From an uncultured Lachnospiraceae bacterium (lineage in GTDB: Bacteria > Bacillota_A > Clostridia > Lachnospirales > Lachnospiraceae), in assembly GCA_910585855.1 (NCBI GenBank), contig CAJUGZ010000006.1, positions 1 through 34,993 on the forward strand: a stretch of 34,993 nt of DNA, in the 5' to 3' direction. A model generated the notes under the pieces. That model saw only the letters and a list, made by a program, of their open reading frames with translations. It ran no database searches and was not told where the DNA came from. The position numbers were made by a program, and so were the translations under genes. Below, piece after piece: positions 24,513-32,707 of the stretch (position 1 is its first letter; every line of letters starts with the position of its first letter).

Positions 24513-24710
24513 ATGACATGCCATGTAAAATTTCGTGCAGGAAAAGAGTTACTCCTGAGTACAAGTGGAGCAAAGGCATATCAACAATTCATACAAGAAG
24601 GAGTTCTTGTTTTAAAAGAAAATCATGTTCGATTTCCTAGAGTGGTGATATTAAAATGTATTTTAAAAACATTCATGCAGTTTATTAATTTAAATAAATT
24701 TTACAAGTAG
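24513..24710 (+). pseudogene. C-terminal remnant of a GT2 glycosyltransferase
   Basis: This fragment of about 65 codons has no GT catalytic motifs but matches the C-terminus of the GT2 at 21207. STSGAKAYQ aligns with STSGFRAYK, LKENHVRFPRV with LKENQVKFPRI, and FMQFINLNKF with AFQFINNRNI. The N-terminal 200 or so residues are missing and the apparent start lacks a good ribosome site. It lies in the 325-base gap between manC and the acyltransferase. It looks like the stump of a duplicated or exchanged GT gene. Nothing else is recognisable in the gap. Confidence 0.7.
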
Positions 24711-24778
24711 GAAAAGTTATTTGTTTGATAAAGATTTTGTATAGGAGAGTCTAATAGTAAAGATTTGGAGGATTAGAA

Positions 24779-25801
24779 ATGGCTAAAGATGAAAAAAGAA
24801 ACTATGCTCTTGATCTACTAAGAATTTTTTGCTGTTATTGTGTAATAATGATTCATGTTAGCGGGCACTTGGATTTGAATGGAACACTTTGGAGGTTGGT
24901 ACAAGGTATTGTAAGACCAGCACTATGGTGTTTTATCATACTTTCTGGATATTTTATTTTGCCTAATCCTATTACTGATTGGAAAAAATTTTATTTTAAA
25001 CATTTATTACATCTTATCATACCATTAATGATTTATGTGTTTGTTTATCAATTATATTATAGTCAAGGAAAAAGTATATCTTTTTTGTCAGTTATAGCTG
25101 GTGATTCTATAGGACACTTGTGGTTTGTATATAGCTTAATTGTACTCTATTTAATAGCACCCTTTTTACAGAAATTATTAATGAATTTAAATAATATTCA
25201 GTTAAATGGATTATTGATATTGATGTTTTTTTGTGGACGTATTATAAAGATTTTAGCGGCATTGGGAATTCCAATTGGAATACCTGTAACAGTTATTGGT
25301 GATTGTACAATATTTTTCTTTATACTAGGATATAGGCTTTCTCGTATAGAGATAAATATAAGCTGTAATATTATAGTATTAATGATAGTAGTAAATATAT
25401 TATATAGTGCTTATACATTTTCTAATCCGATTTTAGTAAATGGAGCAGCAGAATTAGCTTTAAGTATGATAATAGGAAGTGTTCTTTACTATTTGTTATT
25501 TTTAAAAATTTATAAAGGGAGGTATCCAATTTTTTCTAAAATAATTGCCTTTGTATCTATGAGAACTTATGGTATATATTTGATACACATGTTGATCTTT
25601 CAATATTTTACTACTAATGGAATCTTACTATTAGAGTCAAATCCTTATCAGAATATTTGGATACTTCCCTTAAAATGTTTGATTATTTTTTTATTAGGAT
25701 TAATTTTTGCATCAATTATAGATTTATTGATTTGTAAACCATTAGAGAAATTTGGTAATTATATCTATAAAAAAGTTAGTTCTAATAAATTACATTTGTA
25801 A
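24779..25801 (+). CDS. Acyltransferase family 3 membrane protein (putative glycan O-acetyltransferase)
   Basis: A 340-residue polytopic protein with about 10 hydrophobic helices. The N-terminus YALDLLRIFCCYCVIMIHVSGH contains the acyltransferase-3 signature, including the conserved His and the R of the first helix. GHLWFVYSLI and ALWCFIILSGYF are further family motifs. Members transfer acetyl or other acyl groups from cytoplasmic donors to glycans (WecH, OafA types). As the last gene of the glycan run, it most likely decorates this polysaccharide. GGAGG lies 9 bases before the ATG. Substrate not determinable. Confidence 0.85.
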   Translation: MAKDEKRNYALDLLRIFCCYCVIMIHVSGHLDLNGTLWRLVQGIVRPALWCFIILSGYFILPNPITDWKKFYFKHLLHLIIPLMIYVFVYQLYYSQGKSISFLSVIAGDSIGHLWFVYSLIVLYLIAPFLQKLLMNLNNIQLNGLLILMFFCGRIIKILAALGIPIGIPVTVIGDCTIFFFILGYRLSRIEINISCNIIVLMIVVNILYSAYTFSNPILVNGAAELALSMIIGSVLYYLLFLKIYKGRYPIFSKIIAFVSMRTYGIYLIHMLIFQYFTTNGILLLESNPYQNIWILPLKCLIIFLLGLIFASIIDLLICKPLEKFGNYIYKKVSSNKLHL

Positions 25802-25881
25802 AAAGAGTAATTGGTAGAGAATTTTATTTAAATTTTTAAGAATCATATGGTAAAGTTATTATCAACTGTTTTAGAAAAAAG

Positions 25882-25952
25882 TATCGTACAGACTTTCTGA
25901 TGTATCATGAACTTGACAAAAATATTACAAAGGAAAGTGACTCTGTACGATA
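25882..25952 (-). terminator. Inverted repeat between convergent genes
   Basis: TATCGTACAGA (25882-25892) is perfectly inverted at 25942-25952 with about 49 bases between the arms; CTTTC/GAAAG extends the pairing inwards. On the minus strand the stem is followed by CTTTTTTCT, so it could terminate the Rpn-like gene that ends at 25974. The long loop is unusual for an intrinsic terminator. A small mobile-element remnant is the alternative. Confidence 0.45.
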
Positions 25953-25973
25953 AATTTATTATAAATTAAAAGA

Positions 25974-26876
25974 TTATTTTAGAGTATTCAATAACTTTTT
26001 AATTTCTGATGCAGGCATTTCCATAATATCTTCAATATCAGAAATATTCAATCCTTTTTGATACATCCGTAGAATCATTTTTTCTCTTTCTTCATTTTTT
26101 CCCTTTTCGATGCCTTTTTTGATACCTTTTTCGATGCCTTGTTCAATGCCTTGTTCAATTCCTTTTTCTATATAAGAATCTAAAATCGTACACATAGAAA
26201 TTTCCCCTTTCTGATTGTTTTGAATTATTTTTTCGATTGCTTCTCCATATCGTTTATCATTTGTAAAAGTTTCTAACAGAGTCATAAATGCCTCTACATG
26301 TTTGAGTTTTCGATCGGATGGTTGATAATTTTCATTGGTTTTTCCTACAAAAAAATCAGCTACTTCCCGAAAGTCACTGGTAAGGGATTCCCGTTCTTTT
26401 TTTCCTAAATGCGGAACATCAATCACATGAATTTTATAATCTTGTACAAAAGATTTTATTTCTTCTGGAATATCTAAGATTTCTTTTAGGGAAAAAGGTT
26501 TTTTCCATTCTCTCTCTCCAAAGTACAAACAGATCGTGATAACAGGAACTCTTCTGTTGGTTTTATTTTTAATTTGTTCCTGATAAGAACTATAATCATA
26601 TCCCATAATGCGAATGGGCATATCGGGATCGATTTGAGATTGATTTTCTATACCAATAATAGAAATTAAAATATTTTCTTTTCGGCAGTATTTTACAATA
26701 TCACGTCTTTGTTCGGAAAAACGATCATTGGCTGCTTTATAAATAAATTCGGTAGAACCATTTTCTAAAGATTCTGGTTGAATCAATTCTTTTTTAAATA
26801 ATAAATGATTTACAATATCTGCAAAAACATCATTATAGTTTTCCAGATATTTTTCACTTTTGTCCTTTTCTCTCAT
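25974..26876 (-). CDS. Rpn/PD-(D/E)XK nuclease-family protein
   Basis: A 300-residue protein of the Rpn/transposase_31-like PD-(D/E)XK family, common and multicopy in Lachnospiraceae. The N-terminal nuclease core has RRDIVKYCRK then ILISIIGIENQSQID (about 57-84), the family's D...E-x-Q variant of the active site. The C-terminus has a tandem GIEQGIEQGIEKG stretch (about 236-257), a helical linker encoded by near-12-bp repeats, then a short helical domain with ISDIEDIMEMPASEIKKLL. Rpn proteins promote RecA-independent recombination. Encoded opposite to the glycan locus and probably not part of it. Confidence 0.8.
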   Translation of the reverse strand: MREKDKSEKYLENYNDVFADIVNHLLFKKELIQPESLENGSTEFIYKAANDRFSEQRRDIVKYCRKENILISIIGIENQSQIDPDMPIRIMGYDYSSYQEQIKNKTNRRVPVITICLYFGEREWKKPFSLKEILDIPEEIKSFVQDYKIHVIDVPHLGKKERESLTSDFREVADFFVGKTNENYQPSDRKLKHVEAFMTLLETFTNDKRYGEAIEKIIQNNQKGEISMCTILDSYIEKGIEQGIEQGIEKGIKKGIEKGKNEEREKMILRMYQKGLNISDIEDIMEMPASEIKKLLNTLK

Positions 26877-26912
26877 GATAGTATCCTTATTATTTTAATG
26901 TACCTTTCTTAT

Positions 26913-26942
26913 ATTATATGGGATAAAATAAATTTTTTTCAA
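26913..26942 (-). promoter_or_regulatory. Sigma-A-like promoter for the Rpn-like gene
   Basis: On the minus strand TTGAAA (26942-26937), an 18-bp spacer and TATAAT (26918-26913): a near-consensus promoter about 37 bases upstream of the start codon at 26876. Confidence 0.6.
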
Positions 26943-27013
26943 GTATAAATTTAACAATTCTATTCTTTTTAATTATAATATACTTTAATAAGAATAGTTA
27001 TGAAGAATTGATA

Positions 27014-27170
27014 GTTAAACTGTATCCTAAACTTTACCCCTTGTCAAGGATATTTTGAATTTTTACAAAATTAGTTGATTTTTTACATTAAATTTTGATA
27101 ATGACTCTATTTTCTGGTTGGGATACACAGGCGGAAGCCGGGTTTTTGCCATCCTTTCAGTGAAAAATTT
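27014..27170. other. Unexplained GC-contrasting block, possible mobile-element remnant
   Basis: Within the 436-base gap between divergent genes, CTGTATCCTAAAC (about 27018) is an imperfect inverse of GTTGGGATACACAG (27118-27131). GGCGGAAGCCGGG beside it stands out from the AT-rich surroundings. No coding frame is visible. It might be ends of a deleted insertion element or a regulatory region for the AraC gene. A TATAAT at 27225-27230 lacks a matching -35 box. Confidence 0.25.
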
Positions 27171-27312
27171 ACTTGATAAAGAACATAAAAAGAAAAAAAT
27201 AGAAGTATATTTTTTATTTAGAAGTATAATATTTATGTTTACAAAAGATAGCAGAAAAAGAGAGGAAATATAAATTAGATTAGAGTATTCTTATTTACAG
27301 GGAGGAAAAAAG

Positions 27313-28176
27313 ATGGAATGGTTAAAAAAACTTGGAGCAGCTATTGATTACATAGAAGATAACCTAGATAAAGAAATATCATATGAGGAAGCGGCTCGTA
27401 TTGCCTGCTGTTCTCCCTATTATTTTCAGCGTATTTTTTCGTATGTTTCGGGAATATCATTATCGGAATATATCCGCCGCCGGAAGATGACACAGGCAGC
27501 ATTTGAATTGCAGCGAACAGACAGTAAAGTAATTGATATTGCTTTAAAATATGGATATTCTTCTCCGACTGCTTTTCATCGAGCTTTCCAAAATGTTCAT
27601 GGTATTACACCAGCCGCAGCGAAAACGATGGGGAGCGTTCTTCAGGCATATCCGGCAATTCGGTTTTCTATTGAAATCATAGGAGAAAGTGCTATGACAT
27701 ATCACATTGCAGAAAAACCGTCTTTGCGTATTGTAGGAATACGTATTCCAATGTCTGAAAATATGGAAGAGAATTTAAGAATAGTCCCTGATTTTTGGAA
27801 TTCCATATTGCAGGGGAATCAATTTTTGGAAATATGTAGTTTGGCTGATCAGGAGCAAAACCATATATTGGGAATCAGTATATATGAAAATCCCCAAAAG
27901 ATTTATTATTATATTGCTGTTATAACAAATGCGGCTGTACCTTTAGGAATGTATGAATATAAAATTCCTGCGGCTACATGGGCTGTCTTTGAAAATAGTG
28001 GAAATTTTAAAGAAGATGTACAAAGTGTATTTAGAAGATTTTATTTAGAATGGCTGCCGTTTTCTGGATATCAATATGCAAAGCTACCGGATATTGAGGT
28101 ATATCCGATTTGTAACGGACAGGCAATATATGGAAATTCCGAGGTATGGATAGCTATCAAGAAGGAGGAAACATAA
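27313..28176 (+). CDS. AraC-family regulator with GyrI-like effector domain
   Basis: A 287-residue protein. N-terminal AraC DNA-binding domain with two helix-turn-helix motifs: ISYEEAARIACCSPYYFQRIFS (about 23-44, shown in part) and VIDIALKYGYSSPTAFHRAF (about 75-94), ending HGITPAAAK. The C-terminal region (about 125-285) resembles GyrI/BmrR ligand-binding domains, with KPSLRIVGIRI and the late motif TWAVFE. Such regulators sense small hydrophobic or cationic compounds. The stop overlaps the next start (TAATG), so it is cotranslated with the C45 hydrolase and may sense its substrate or product. GGGAGG precedes the ATG. Confidence 0.9.
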   Translation: MEWLKKLGAAIDYIEDNLDKEISYEEAARIACCSPYYFQRIFSYVSGISLSEYIRRRKMTQAAFELQRTDSKVIDIALKYGYSSPTAFHRAFQNVHGITPAAAKTMGSVLQAYPAIRFSIEIIGESAMTYHIAEKPSLRIVGIRIPMSENMEENLRIVPDFWNSILQGNQFLEICSLADQEQNHILGISIYENPQKIYYYIAVITNAAVPLGMYEYKIPAATWAVFENSGNFKEDVQSVFRRFYLEWLPFSGYQYAKLPDIEVYPICNGQAIYGNSEVWIAIKKEET

Positions 28177-29222
28177 TGTACCATTTAAGATTAAAGGGCA
28201 ATCACTATGAAATGGGCGTAAAACGAGGAAAAATTTTTAAAAAGTGTCAAATTTCTTTTCCGCTTCAGTTAGATGACTTTCAACTAGAACATGGAAGGAA
28301 AAGCGAAAAGATAGTAAGAGAGTTTTTTCCAGAAGTATGCGAGGAAATGAAAGGGGTAAGCGATACAATAGGCGTAGAATATTTATATTTGGTTTCTTGG
28401 ATGTTATGTATGGGATGCTGTATGTATAATTTGGAAAATAATATTCCTGTTGAAATTCGAGGATGTACTGCTTTTGCATATTCAATAGGCGGCAGGATTA
28501 TATATGGAAGAAATAATGATTTGCCGCCTTATTTAAGAGAGGGAAGTAAAAGTGAAATTTATGTACCAAAAGGTGGAAATCGATTTAATTTAACGACTTC
28601 TTCTTTTATCAATGGGGAAGAAGGATTAAATGAATATGGATTAGCTGCTGCAATGACATTTGTAATGACTGATCTTGAAAAAATACAGGCGGGTTTTAAT
28701 TCATGTTTTATTGTAAGATATCTGCTTGAAAAGGCAAATAGCGTAAAACAGGCAATCGCTCTTCTTTTAAAGCTGCCAATTGCTTCAAATTGTAATATTT
28801 TGCTTGCAGATAAAAGTGGCAGTATGGCGGTAGTGGAAAGTACGCCAACTGTTAAAAAAATTCGGGGAGCAGAAGTATTTGGCAATGACAGTATCGTTTG
28901 CACCGTAAATCGTTTTATATCCGATGAAATGAAGCCATATGATGATACAAACGGAAATGATTATAATTCTTATAAGCGATATAAGGTGGTTATAGACAGT
29001 TTTTCTTCGAGGCATATAAGAGAGGATTATATTGAAACGACCAAACAGCTTTTAAAGGGCGATTATGGTTTTATATGCCAATATGATGATGAACCAGACT
29101 TCGAAACGGTTTGGAGTTCGATATTTGATTTAAAGAGTTTGGTTATTTATCGTGCAGAAGGTGATCCAAGAAAAAAGAAATTTATTCGAGATAACAGATT
29201 GTGTAATATCATTTCTTCATAA
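28176..29222 (+). CDS. C45-type Ntn hydrolase (acyl-CoA:6-APA acyltransferase/choloylglycine hydrolase-like)
   Basis: A 348-residue protein. IRGCTAFAYS places a Gly-Cys pair at 96-97, where C45 family precursors self-cleave to expose the nucleophilic Cys. Then follow IYGRNNDLPP and GLNEYGLAAAMTF, both typical of linear amide C-N hydrolases. Likely reaction: hydrolysis or transfer of an acyl group on an amide such as an N-acyl amino acid, peptide or beta-lactam; the real substrate is unknown. I chose the start at 28176 because AGGAGG lies 8 bases upstream and the ATG overlaps the regulator's stop codon. An upstream in-frame ATG at 28146 lies within the preceding gene. Confidence 0.85.
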   Translation: MYHLRLKGNHYEMGVKRGKIFKKCQISFPLQLDDFQLEHGRKSEKIVREFFPEVCEEMKGVSDTIGVEYLYLVSWMLCMGCCMYNLENNIPVEIRGCTAFAYSIGGRIIYGRNNDLPPYLREGSKSEIYVPKGGNRFNLTTSSFINGEEGLNEYGLAAAMTFVMTDLEKIQAGFNSCFIVRYLLEKANSVKQAIALLLKLPIASNCNILLADKSGSMAVVESTPTVKKIRGAEVFGNDSIVCTVNRFISDEMKPYDDTNGNDYNSYKRYKVVIDSFSSRHIREDYIETTKQLLKGDYGFICQYDDEPDFETVWSSIFDLKSLVIYRAEGDPRKKKFIRDNRLCNIISS

Positions 29223-29257
29223 TTGAATTACCGGCTTAATTTTTTATAAAAGAGGAA

Positions 29258-29312
29258 CGTTGGAATCGAAAAGAAGGTTAGGGCACGAAAATACCGTGCC
29301 CAAGTACCAACG
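29258..29312. other. Nested inverted repeat (structured element)
   Basis: An outer stem CGTTGG/CCAACG (29258-29263 with 29307-29312) encloses a perfect 7-bp hairpin GGGCACG/CGTGCCC (29281-29287 with 29295-29301). It lies between the 3' ends of the C45 gene (plus) and a small minus-strand gene. It lacks a clear U-tract on either side, so it may be an atypical terminator or a structured RNA. No family recognised. Confidence 0.4.
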
Positions 29313-29382
29313 GGAAACCATAACTCTTTCTGAACTTTTTTGTTTTGAATATATTTGCCAGTTAAAAAACAGTATTGCTTAC

Positions 29383-29775
29383 TCAAAGTTCTCTCTGCTT
29401 TAATACTTCTTTTAAAATATCTGTTTTATCTATATAATGCCTGTTTGTCGTTGATTTTTCTGCTTTTCTTACCTCTCCTAACAACCGTTCCAAACTTTTG
29501 ATAAATTTATCATTTTCTGTTAACCACTGTATAATCGGTTCTATTACAATCTTAGCATCTTTCGCTTCTCTTCTTTTACAGCGTACGGTTTTCATTGCTT
29601 TTGCCAGCTTTGCCATATCATGGTAACTGTCATTTTCTAATTCAAGCCTATGTAATAGATCCTGTGTTTCTCTATCGGCTTCATATTCTGTCTGTGTGAC
29701 AATATTATATTCCATTTGGGTATCCCGAAGAAATTTTAAAAAATCTGCTATCGAATTGCTATTCTTTTCATTCAT
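29383..29775 (-). CDS. Small helical protein of unknown function
   Basis: A 130-residue, highly charged, mostly alpha-helical protein. It contains AKAMKTVRCKRREAKD in the middle and a lysine-rich C-terminus; no membrane or signal segment. The layout vaguely recalls small proteins in phage and conjugative modules, but I cannot name a family. An upstream in-frame ATG exists; I chose ATG 29775 because GAAAGGA lies just upstream. Its neighbours are unrelated. The roughly 360-base gap upstream holds the DNA glycosylase terminator and otherwise AT-rich sequence without a recognisable gene. Confidence 0.65.
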   Translation of the reverse strand: MNEKNSNSIADFLKFLRDTQMEYNIVTQTEYEADRETQDLLHRLELENDSYHDMAKLAKAMKTVRCKRREAKDAKIVIEPIIQWLTENDKFIKSLERLLGEVRKAEKSTTNRHYIDKTDILKEVLKQREL

Positions 29776-30053
29776 CTTGTGTTTCCTTTCTGTTTTTATT
29801 TTAAAAGTGGTTTGCTTCACTTTCTTTCATTTTCGCTTTTCTTTATTTTGTTTATTTGCCATTTTTTTACATTCCATAACTATTTTGCTATAAGACTATT
29901 ATGTATTAATATCGTCAAAAAGAAAATAAGAATTTATTTCCTTTGTTTTTTGGCTGGTAAATTCCAACGTTTTCTTTTCAGTTAAAAAAATTTATAAAAA
30001 GCTAGATCTATCGGTAATACATATTTCTTATGAGTGCTTGTATGCATAAAATA

Positions 30054-30079
30054 GGTGCAGAGTATAAAAACTCTGCACC
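30054..30079 (-). terminator. Intrinsic terminator of the DNA glycosylase gene
   Basis: Perfect 10-bp stem GGTGCAGAGT/ACTCTGCACC with a 6-base loop, about 60 bases past the minus-strand stop codon at 30138. The minus strand continues TATTTTATG, a modest U-rich tail. Confidence 0.7.
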
Positions 30080-30137
30080 ATGATATGATATATTCAAATC
30101 AAAATTTGCAAAATAAAAAGTAAATGCTGTCTTTTAT

Positions 30138-30947
30138 TTATAAGTGATATTTTTTATAGTAAAATACATATTGCTGAATAATACCTGCATTTTTTCCGAA
30201 TAGGTAAAATGGTGATTCACCCTTACAATCGTTATTAATTGCTCTGGAAATCCAAACGTCGATAGGTACACAAGCCGTTCTTCCATAAGCAAATAAAGCA
30301 ACACAATTTGCTACTTTTTTGCCGACACCATGAACCGTCTGCAATTTTTCAAGCAGTTCTTCATCATTAAGTTCAAAAAGAGCATCCAGATCCAGTGTAC
30401 CTGTCAGCACTTGATGAACTGCATCCAGAATATATGGTACTCTATACCCTAAACTGCATTTTGCCAATTCATCTTCTGATGCATAGGTCATTTCTTGAGG
30501 GGAAGGGAACAAATGGATGGTTTCATATTCCGTATCTATACGATGTCCATATTTAGATGCCAGCATCTCCACGGATTTTGAAATGGACGGAATATTTTTT
30601 CTCTGCGAAATAATAAATGTTAAAAGCATTTCCCATGGATTTTGGTGTAAAATTCGAAGCCCTCGACCATAAACCATGGCTTTATGTATAAATGGATGCT
30701 TTTTCCCTTCTTTTTCAAAAATATCTCTATAACTTCGATCAAAATCAAAATAGACACTCCATATTTCTTTCCATTCATTTATATTGCAGGAAACATTAAA
30801 TTTTTGATTTCCTGCTTCTTGTATATAAATAATGTTATCTCCTGTTATAAAACGATAAATGCCATTATCAAATTTTCTAACTCGAAAACATTGTCCACTT
30901 AAAGAAATTTTCTCTAAATCAAAATCATCTTTTATTTCTATCTGCAT
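30138..30947 (-). CDS. OGG1-like 8-oxoguanine DNA glycosylase/AP lyase
   Basis: A 269-residue HhH-GPD base-excision repair enzyme. The N-terminal TBP-like domain (FDLEKISLSGQCFR) is typical of OGG1. Helix-hairpin-helix HGVGKKVANC at 206-215 contains the expected Schiff-base Lys (K211), and the catalytic Asp is D230 in VPIDVW. Length matches bacterial OGG1 proteins (Clostridia also have them). Function: excision of 8-oxoguanine opposite C. AAGGAG precedes the ATG. Monocistronic on the minus strand, unrelated to the glycan locus. Confidence 0.9.
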   Translation of the reverse strand: MQIEIKDDFDLEKISLSGQCFRVRKFDNGIYRFITGDNIIYIQEAGNQKFNVSCNINEWKEIWSVYFDFDRSYRDIFEKEGKKHPFIHKAMVYGRGLRILHQNPWEMLLTFIISQRKNIPSISKSVEMLASKYGHRIDTEYETIHLFPSPQEMTYASEDELAKCSLGYRVPYILDAVHQVLTGTLDLDALFELNDEELLEKLQTVHGVGKKVANCVALFAYGRTACVPIDVWISRAINNDCKGESPFYLFGKNAGIIQQYVFYYKKYHL

Positions 30948-31021
30948 ATATTACTCCTTAACTATACTATTACTGTACGTAATATAATACAGGGAATAGA
31001 AGAAAAATACAAGAGATTTAT

Positions 31022-31051
31022 TTGAAAATTAGCATGTGCTTGTGGTAAGAT
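31022..31051 (+). promoter_or_regulatory. Sigma-A-like promoter for the GNAT gene
   Basis: TTGAAA at 31022-31027, 18-bp spacer and TAAGAT at 31046-31051, with the start codon about 50 bases downstream. Confidence 0.5.
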
Positions 31052-31099
31052 AATGATGTAAAACAATTCAACAAATCAGAGATTATGGAGGATAAGAAT

Positions 31100-31546
31100 T
31101 TGAAAATTATAGAGGGAAAGGATAGAACCACACCATTGATAGAACAATTATTAAAAGTGTGGGAAAGTTCTGTAAAGGCAACACATCTTTTTTTATCAGA
31201 GGGTGAAATAGAAAACATCAAGAAGTATGTACCACATGCATTAAAAGAAATCCCTTTTTTGATTATTGCAGAGGATGAAAATCAAATTCCGGTTGGTTTT
31301 ATGGGGATTGCAGAGCAACATCTTGAGATGCTCTTTATTTCTCACGAAGAGAGAGGAAAAGGATTAGGTAAAGAGTTGCTTAAATATGGAATAGAAAAAT
31401 ATTCGGTTAATGATTTAGCAGTTAATGAGCAAAATCCTTTTGCAAAAGGCTTCTATGAACATATGGGATTTAAAGTTTATAAAAGAACAGAGTGTGATGA
31501 ACAAGGCAATCCATATCCACTTTTGTATATGAGATTAGATAGATAA
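31100..31546 (+). CDS. GNAT-family N-acetyltransferase (YjaB-like)
   Basis: A 148-residue GCN5-related acetyltransferase using acetyl-CoA. LLKVWESSVKATHLFL near the start and the acetyl-CoA loop ERGKGLGKELL (about 88-98) are typical, followed by VNEQNPFAKGFYEHMGFKV. Substrate unknown; small-molecule amines or protein N-termini are usual. I chose TTG 31100 because GGAGG (31088-31092) sits at ideal spacing; the in-frame ATG at 31085 overlaps that ribosome site and would lack one of its own. Confidence 0.82.
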   Translation: MKIIEGKDRTTPLIEQLLKVWESSVKATHLFLSEGEIENIKKYVPHALKEIPFLIIAEDENQIPVGFMGIAEQHLEMLFISHEERGKGLGKELLKYGIEKYSVNDLAVNEQNPFAKGFYEHMGFKVYKRTECDEQGNPYPLLYMRLDR

Positions 31547-31593
31547 TTTGTGGTTTGAATGTTATCGCTTATGTTCTTCCTTTGTTAGGCTTT

Positions 31594-31697
31594 TAGAAAT
31601 TTTAAGACTTCTTACTTTTTTCTGAAGTCACTGCAGGCTGTCCACCGTTCCGGTATCCGGCTGTTTCTTGGCTTTTGAACAGAAAAGGCAGATTTCC
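31594..31697 (-). repeat. Dispersed repeat, partial copy D
   Basis: Aligns with part of copy A (about 115-225) in the same plus-strand sense, including the exact 13-mer GAAGTCACTGCAG at 31624-31636. The TTTTCTTGG-to-GGCTTTTGAA block also aligns. The GGGCTAAACACG block and TTCCAT-loop hairpin are absent, so the copy is truncated. It ends just upstream of the decayed cbiA, whose 5' part is missing; insertion or recombination here may have removed it. Confidence 0.6.
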
Positions 31698-31728
31698 TTA
31701 AAATTTTTTCGGAAATTGAGTTATAGTT

Positions 31729-32438
31729 ATGTGGGATTTTGTTCAGAAGGTAATTGATATTTCGTTTAAAAATTTGGATACATTTTTTACAGATGAAGAA
31801 TTTGATGTTTTAGAAGGTGTAATGGGGCTTTTTGATGGACTTGAAGGTGTTAGAGAAGAAGGTTCTTCTTATCATTTGGCAGAAGTTAAGGGAATAGGAT
31901 GTTCGATTATTCCTTTGAGTGCGTTTTTTTTAGCATATGATCGATTAAAGCTAATAAAGGGAGTTTTTTTAACCGAATGTCGGGATAGTATTACGAAATT
32001 ATAAAGCCTTTGGTAGAAAGAGAATGTAATATTTGTGTAGTGGGATATTTTCCAGAAGATAAACGGTTTTTTATAGAAAGCCGCTATTTGGGACTGACTA
32101 TGCCAGATGAATTGATTAATAGAAAAAAGCAGCTTCAAAGTGCCGGGAAAGAGTTTCGAAAGACTGTTTCTATAGAAAAGATTATGCAGATTGCTGCCAT
32201 AGAAGATAAAGAACAAAGGTATTATGCTATGGTTGGAGTGATTCCATCCATATGTTATGATACAGGAAAATTAGTTCGTTTTGGATATGTTGAACTAGAA
32301 GAAAAGAAAAGTAATTTTTTGCCAAAAGGAACACGAATTCGAGGGCATGAATTTCACTATTTTGACAGTGAAGAAAATGGAAGTGATTGCTCAGCGGTAA
32401 AGCTGGTTACAGGTATAGATCTTTCTTCTGCTTTCTGA
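31729..32438 (+). pseudogene. cbiA: Decayed cobyrinate a,c-diamide synthase (cbiA)
   Basis: Two reading frames together resemble CbiA. Frame 1 (31729-about 31985) has NLDTFFTDEEFDVLEGVMGLFDG and ends IKGVFLTECRDS. Frame 2 continues at about 31989 with YYEIIKPLVERE, GYFPEDKR, ESRYLGLTMPDE, MVGVIP, FGYVELEE and the glutaminase-domain signature KGTRIRGHEFHY. Defects: the N-terminal Walker A region is missing, there is a frameshift near 31985, and a stretch of roughly 100 residues with the catalytic Cys is deleted between IAAIE and DKEQRYYAMVG. The C-terminus is cut after TGIDL. It would make no active enzyme for cobalamin synthesis. Confidence 0.8.
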
Positions 32439-32525
32439 GAGAACTAAAATATTTGTTATAGGAAGTTTTATAAGATTAGAATTGTGAATCAAGTTAATAA
32501 AAGGATAGATAAATAAACTTGAATG

Positions 32526-32534
32526 TGATATAAT
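32526..32534 (+). promoter_or_regulatory. Extended -10 promoter element
   Basis: TGATATAAT (extended -10) with a poor -35 region (TAGATA at 32506). It may drive the chemotaxis receptor and the small ORF at 32560. Confidence 0.4.
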
Positions 32535-32559
32535 AGATTTGATTGGAAGGAAGGTTTTT

Positions 32560-32631
32560 ATGAATATAACAAATAAGAACAGTGTGAACGCAATTTTTCG
32601 GTGTGAAAGACATCGGATTAAGAAAGAATAA
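32560..32631 (+). CDS. Possible 23-residue leader peptide
   Basis: An ATG at 32560 follows an excellent ribosome site (GGAAGGAAGG, 5-bp gap) about 26 bases after the extended -10 box. It opens a 23-codon frame ending in TAA with a basic C-terminus (RHRIKKE). No homologue recognised. It may be a leader peptide or a chance frame ahead of the chemotaxis receptor. Confidence 0.25.
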   Translation: MNITNKNSVNAIFRCERHRIKKE

Positions 32632-32650
32632 TTATAAAAGGAAAGGAGAG

Positions 32651-32707
32651 GCTACTCGGCAAAATATATAAAAATAGATAGTAAAGATACAGAAACTTGT
32701 GAGTAGC
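32651..32707 (+). promoter_or_regulatory. Leader inverted repeat reaching the receptor start codon
   Basis: GCTACTC (32651-32657), directly after the only strong Shine-Dalgarno-like run (AAAGGAGAG), is complementary to GAGTAGC (32701-32707), which lies between the candidate GTG and ATG starts. Pairing could bring that distant ribosome site near the start or occlude it. Speculative. Confidence 0.25.

Noticed and set aside
32439..32698. Cyclic-di-GMP riboswitch before the chemotaxis receptor
   Set aside because: I looked for the conserved GEMM-type core and did not see it; only the short complementary heptamers are supported.
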